A stretch of 14,347 nucleotides of DNA, taken from an uncultured Candidatus Udaeobacter sp. (GTDB lineage Bacteria; Verrucomicrobiota; Verrucomicrobiia; Chthoniobacterales; UBA10450). Positions 13,668 through 14,347 of this stretch are shown here, piece by piece. The stretch lies in assembly GCA_955652245.1 (NCBI GenBank), contig CATPAV010000040.1, positions 1-14,347 of the forward strand, in the 5' to 3' direction. How positions within the stretch are numbered: position 1 is the stretch's first letter; the number at the start of each line of letters is the position of its first letter. Under the pieces are notes generated by a model that saw only the letters and a list, made by a program, of their open reading frames with translations, did no database searches and was not told the DNA's origin. The translations under genes were made by a program, and so were the position numbers.

Positions 13668-14347
13668 ATGGCCGACTTAATTGTTACCGAGACCGCGGGC
13701 GTGCACCGCCCGCGCAACCTGGATTGGAAGCGTGCCGCCGCGCTGCTTTACGGCGACTGGGGCACGAGCAAATGTTATGTGATCGGCCTCGCTTTTCTCG
13801 CCGCGGGTTTTTCGTCTTTTCCGATCATCCTGGCGGTATGTGTCCTCACCGGATTGGTTGGAATTAATTATATCGTTATCTGTCGCTATTTCCCCGATGG
13901 AGGCGGGGTCTACTCAGCGGCACGCTCGCAGGGCCGATTGCTCGCCGTTGTCGGTGCGCTGCTGCTCATCGCGGATCTTACCGTGACAGCAGCGCTGAGC
14001 GGCTGGTCCGGTCTGACCTATGTCATTGCTGACGCGGAAGACATCTTCTGGCTGAAGTTTCTCAAGGATCACATCGCGTTCACCACTATTGGCGTTCTGT
14101 TTTTCCTCGGGTTTATCAATTGGTTTGGACCAAAGCGCTCGGGCAGTTTGGCGGTCGCATTGGCTGTGCCAACTGTGATTGTGGTTGTAGCACTGATCGC
14201 GGTAAGTGCGCCACATTTCACCACGCGGTTTCTCGAGCCGCGCCATGAAAGTTTGCGCGCGCTCTGGGTTCAATTTGTTGGCGTGATTCTCGCGCTCTCG
14301 GGCGTGGAAGCAATCGCGAATCTGACCGGCGTTATGAAGCTTGATCC
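13668..14347 (+). CDS. APC-superfamily amino acid permease, N-terminal part
   Basis: The reading frame is open from ATG 13668 to the right edge (226 codons seen, C-terminus missing). It encodes at least five membrane helices. Family features are the first-helix region ALLYGDWGTSKCYVIG (25-40), FPDGGGVYSAARSQG (75-89), which matches the PxGGxYxxxR consensus of APC permeases, WFGPKRSG (152-159), and the helix-six-like SGVEAIANLTGVMKLD (211-226) with its conserved Glu-Asn spacing. I infer a secondary transporter of amino acids or related solutes in the inner membrane; the substrate is not predictable. An ATG at 13645 is out of frame, so 13668 is used; the Shine-Dalgarno is weak. The gene follows the methyltransferase by 54 bases on the same strand. 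Confidence 0.9.
   Translation, partial: MADLIVTETAGVHRPRNLDWKRAAALLYGDWGTSKCYVIGLAFLAAGFSSFPIILAVCVLTGLVGINYIVICRYFPDGGGVYSAARSQGRLLAVVGALLLIADLTVTAALSGWSGLTYVIADAEDIFWLKFLKDHIAFTTIGVLFFLGFINWFGPKRSGSLAVALAVPTVIVVVALIAVSAPHFTTRFLEPRHESLRALWVQFVGVILALSGVEAIANLTGVMKLD

Noticed and set aside
1..14347. CRISPR arrays, tRNA or rRNA genes, insertion sequences, prophage or toxin-antitoxin genes
   Set aside because: No repeat-spacer pattern, cloverleaf-like sequence, rRNA segment, transposase motif or small toxin pair was recognised on either strand by eye; very short genes could have been missed.

Overview
The window looks like chromosomal DNA from a verrucomicrobium, most likely of the soil Spartobacteria/Chthoniobacterales type. 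This placement is an inference. It rests on a small exported protein that resembles the exosortase-associated TIGR04073 family, a 626-residue Gre factor with a very long N-terminal extension (long GreA proteins are known from the related Chlamydiae), an HMG-CoA lyase with a Bacteroidetes-like active-site motif, weak Shine-Dalgarno signals and moderate-to-high GC. No rRNA, tRNA, CRISPR array, transposase, integrase or phage gene was seen. Coding density is high and no gene-free stretch exceeds about 225 bases.

Layout. 1-399 (minus) is the N-terminal part of a metallo-beta-lactamase-fold nuclease-like protein, cut by the window edge. After a 225-base divergent intergenic region come, on the plus strand, an unrecognised exported protein (625-1221), a STAS-domain protein (1340-1855), a membrane-anchored GAF/SpoIIE-type phosphatase (1867-3306), grpE (3303-3905), dnaJ (3965-5107), an HMG-CoA lyase-like enzyme (5185-6057) and rsmE (6147-6893). 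A long Gre-type transcription factor (8829-6949, minus) converges on rsmE and diverges from a TerC-family membrane protein (8936-9871). Then follow the TIGR04073-like small protein (9919-10323), a MASE1 hybrid histidine kinase (10468-12501), a TrmA/RlmD-type RNA m5U methyltransferase (12507-13613) and the start of an APC-family permease (13668 to the right edge).

How the genes work together. The STAS protein and the phosphatase are the two downstream halves of a partner-switching stress module; the anti-sigma kinase is not here. The phosphatase overlaps grpE by four bases (ATGA) and grpE is followed by dnaJ, so a stress-signalling pair appears to be co-expressed with the DnaK co-chaperones. 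Two RNA methyltransferases and the Gre factor add an rRNA-modification and transcription flavour. The kinase and the TerC protein are probably independent sensing and ion-homeostasis functions.

The most unusual non-coding signal is a pair of period-7 repeat structures. At 3887-3957 two four-unit arrays of AGTGACN lie in inverted orientation between grpE and dnaJ; at 6111-6138 four units of CTGAANN lie before rsmE. Both have a TGA core, so the 7-base period puts a stop codon in all three frames, both end 7-8 bases before a start codon, and the first supplies the actual stop codon of grpE. No clearly new multi-gene system was identified.
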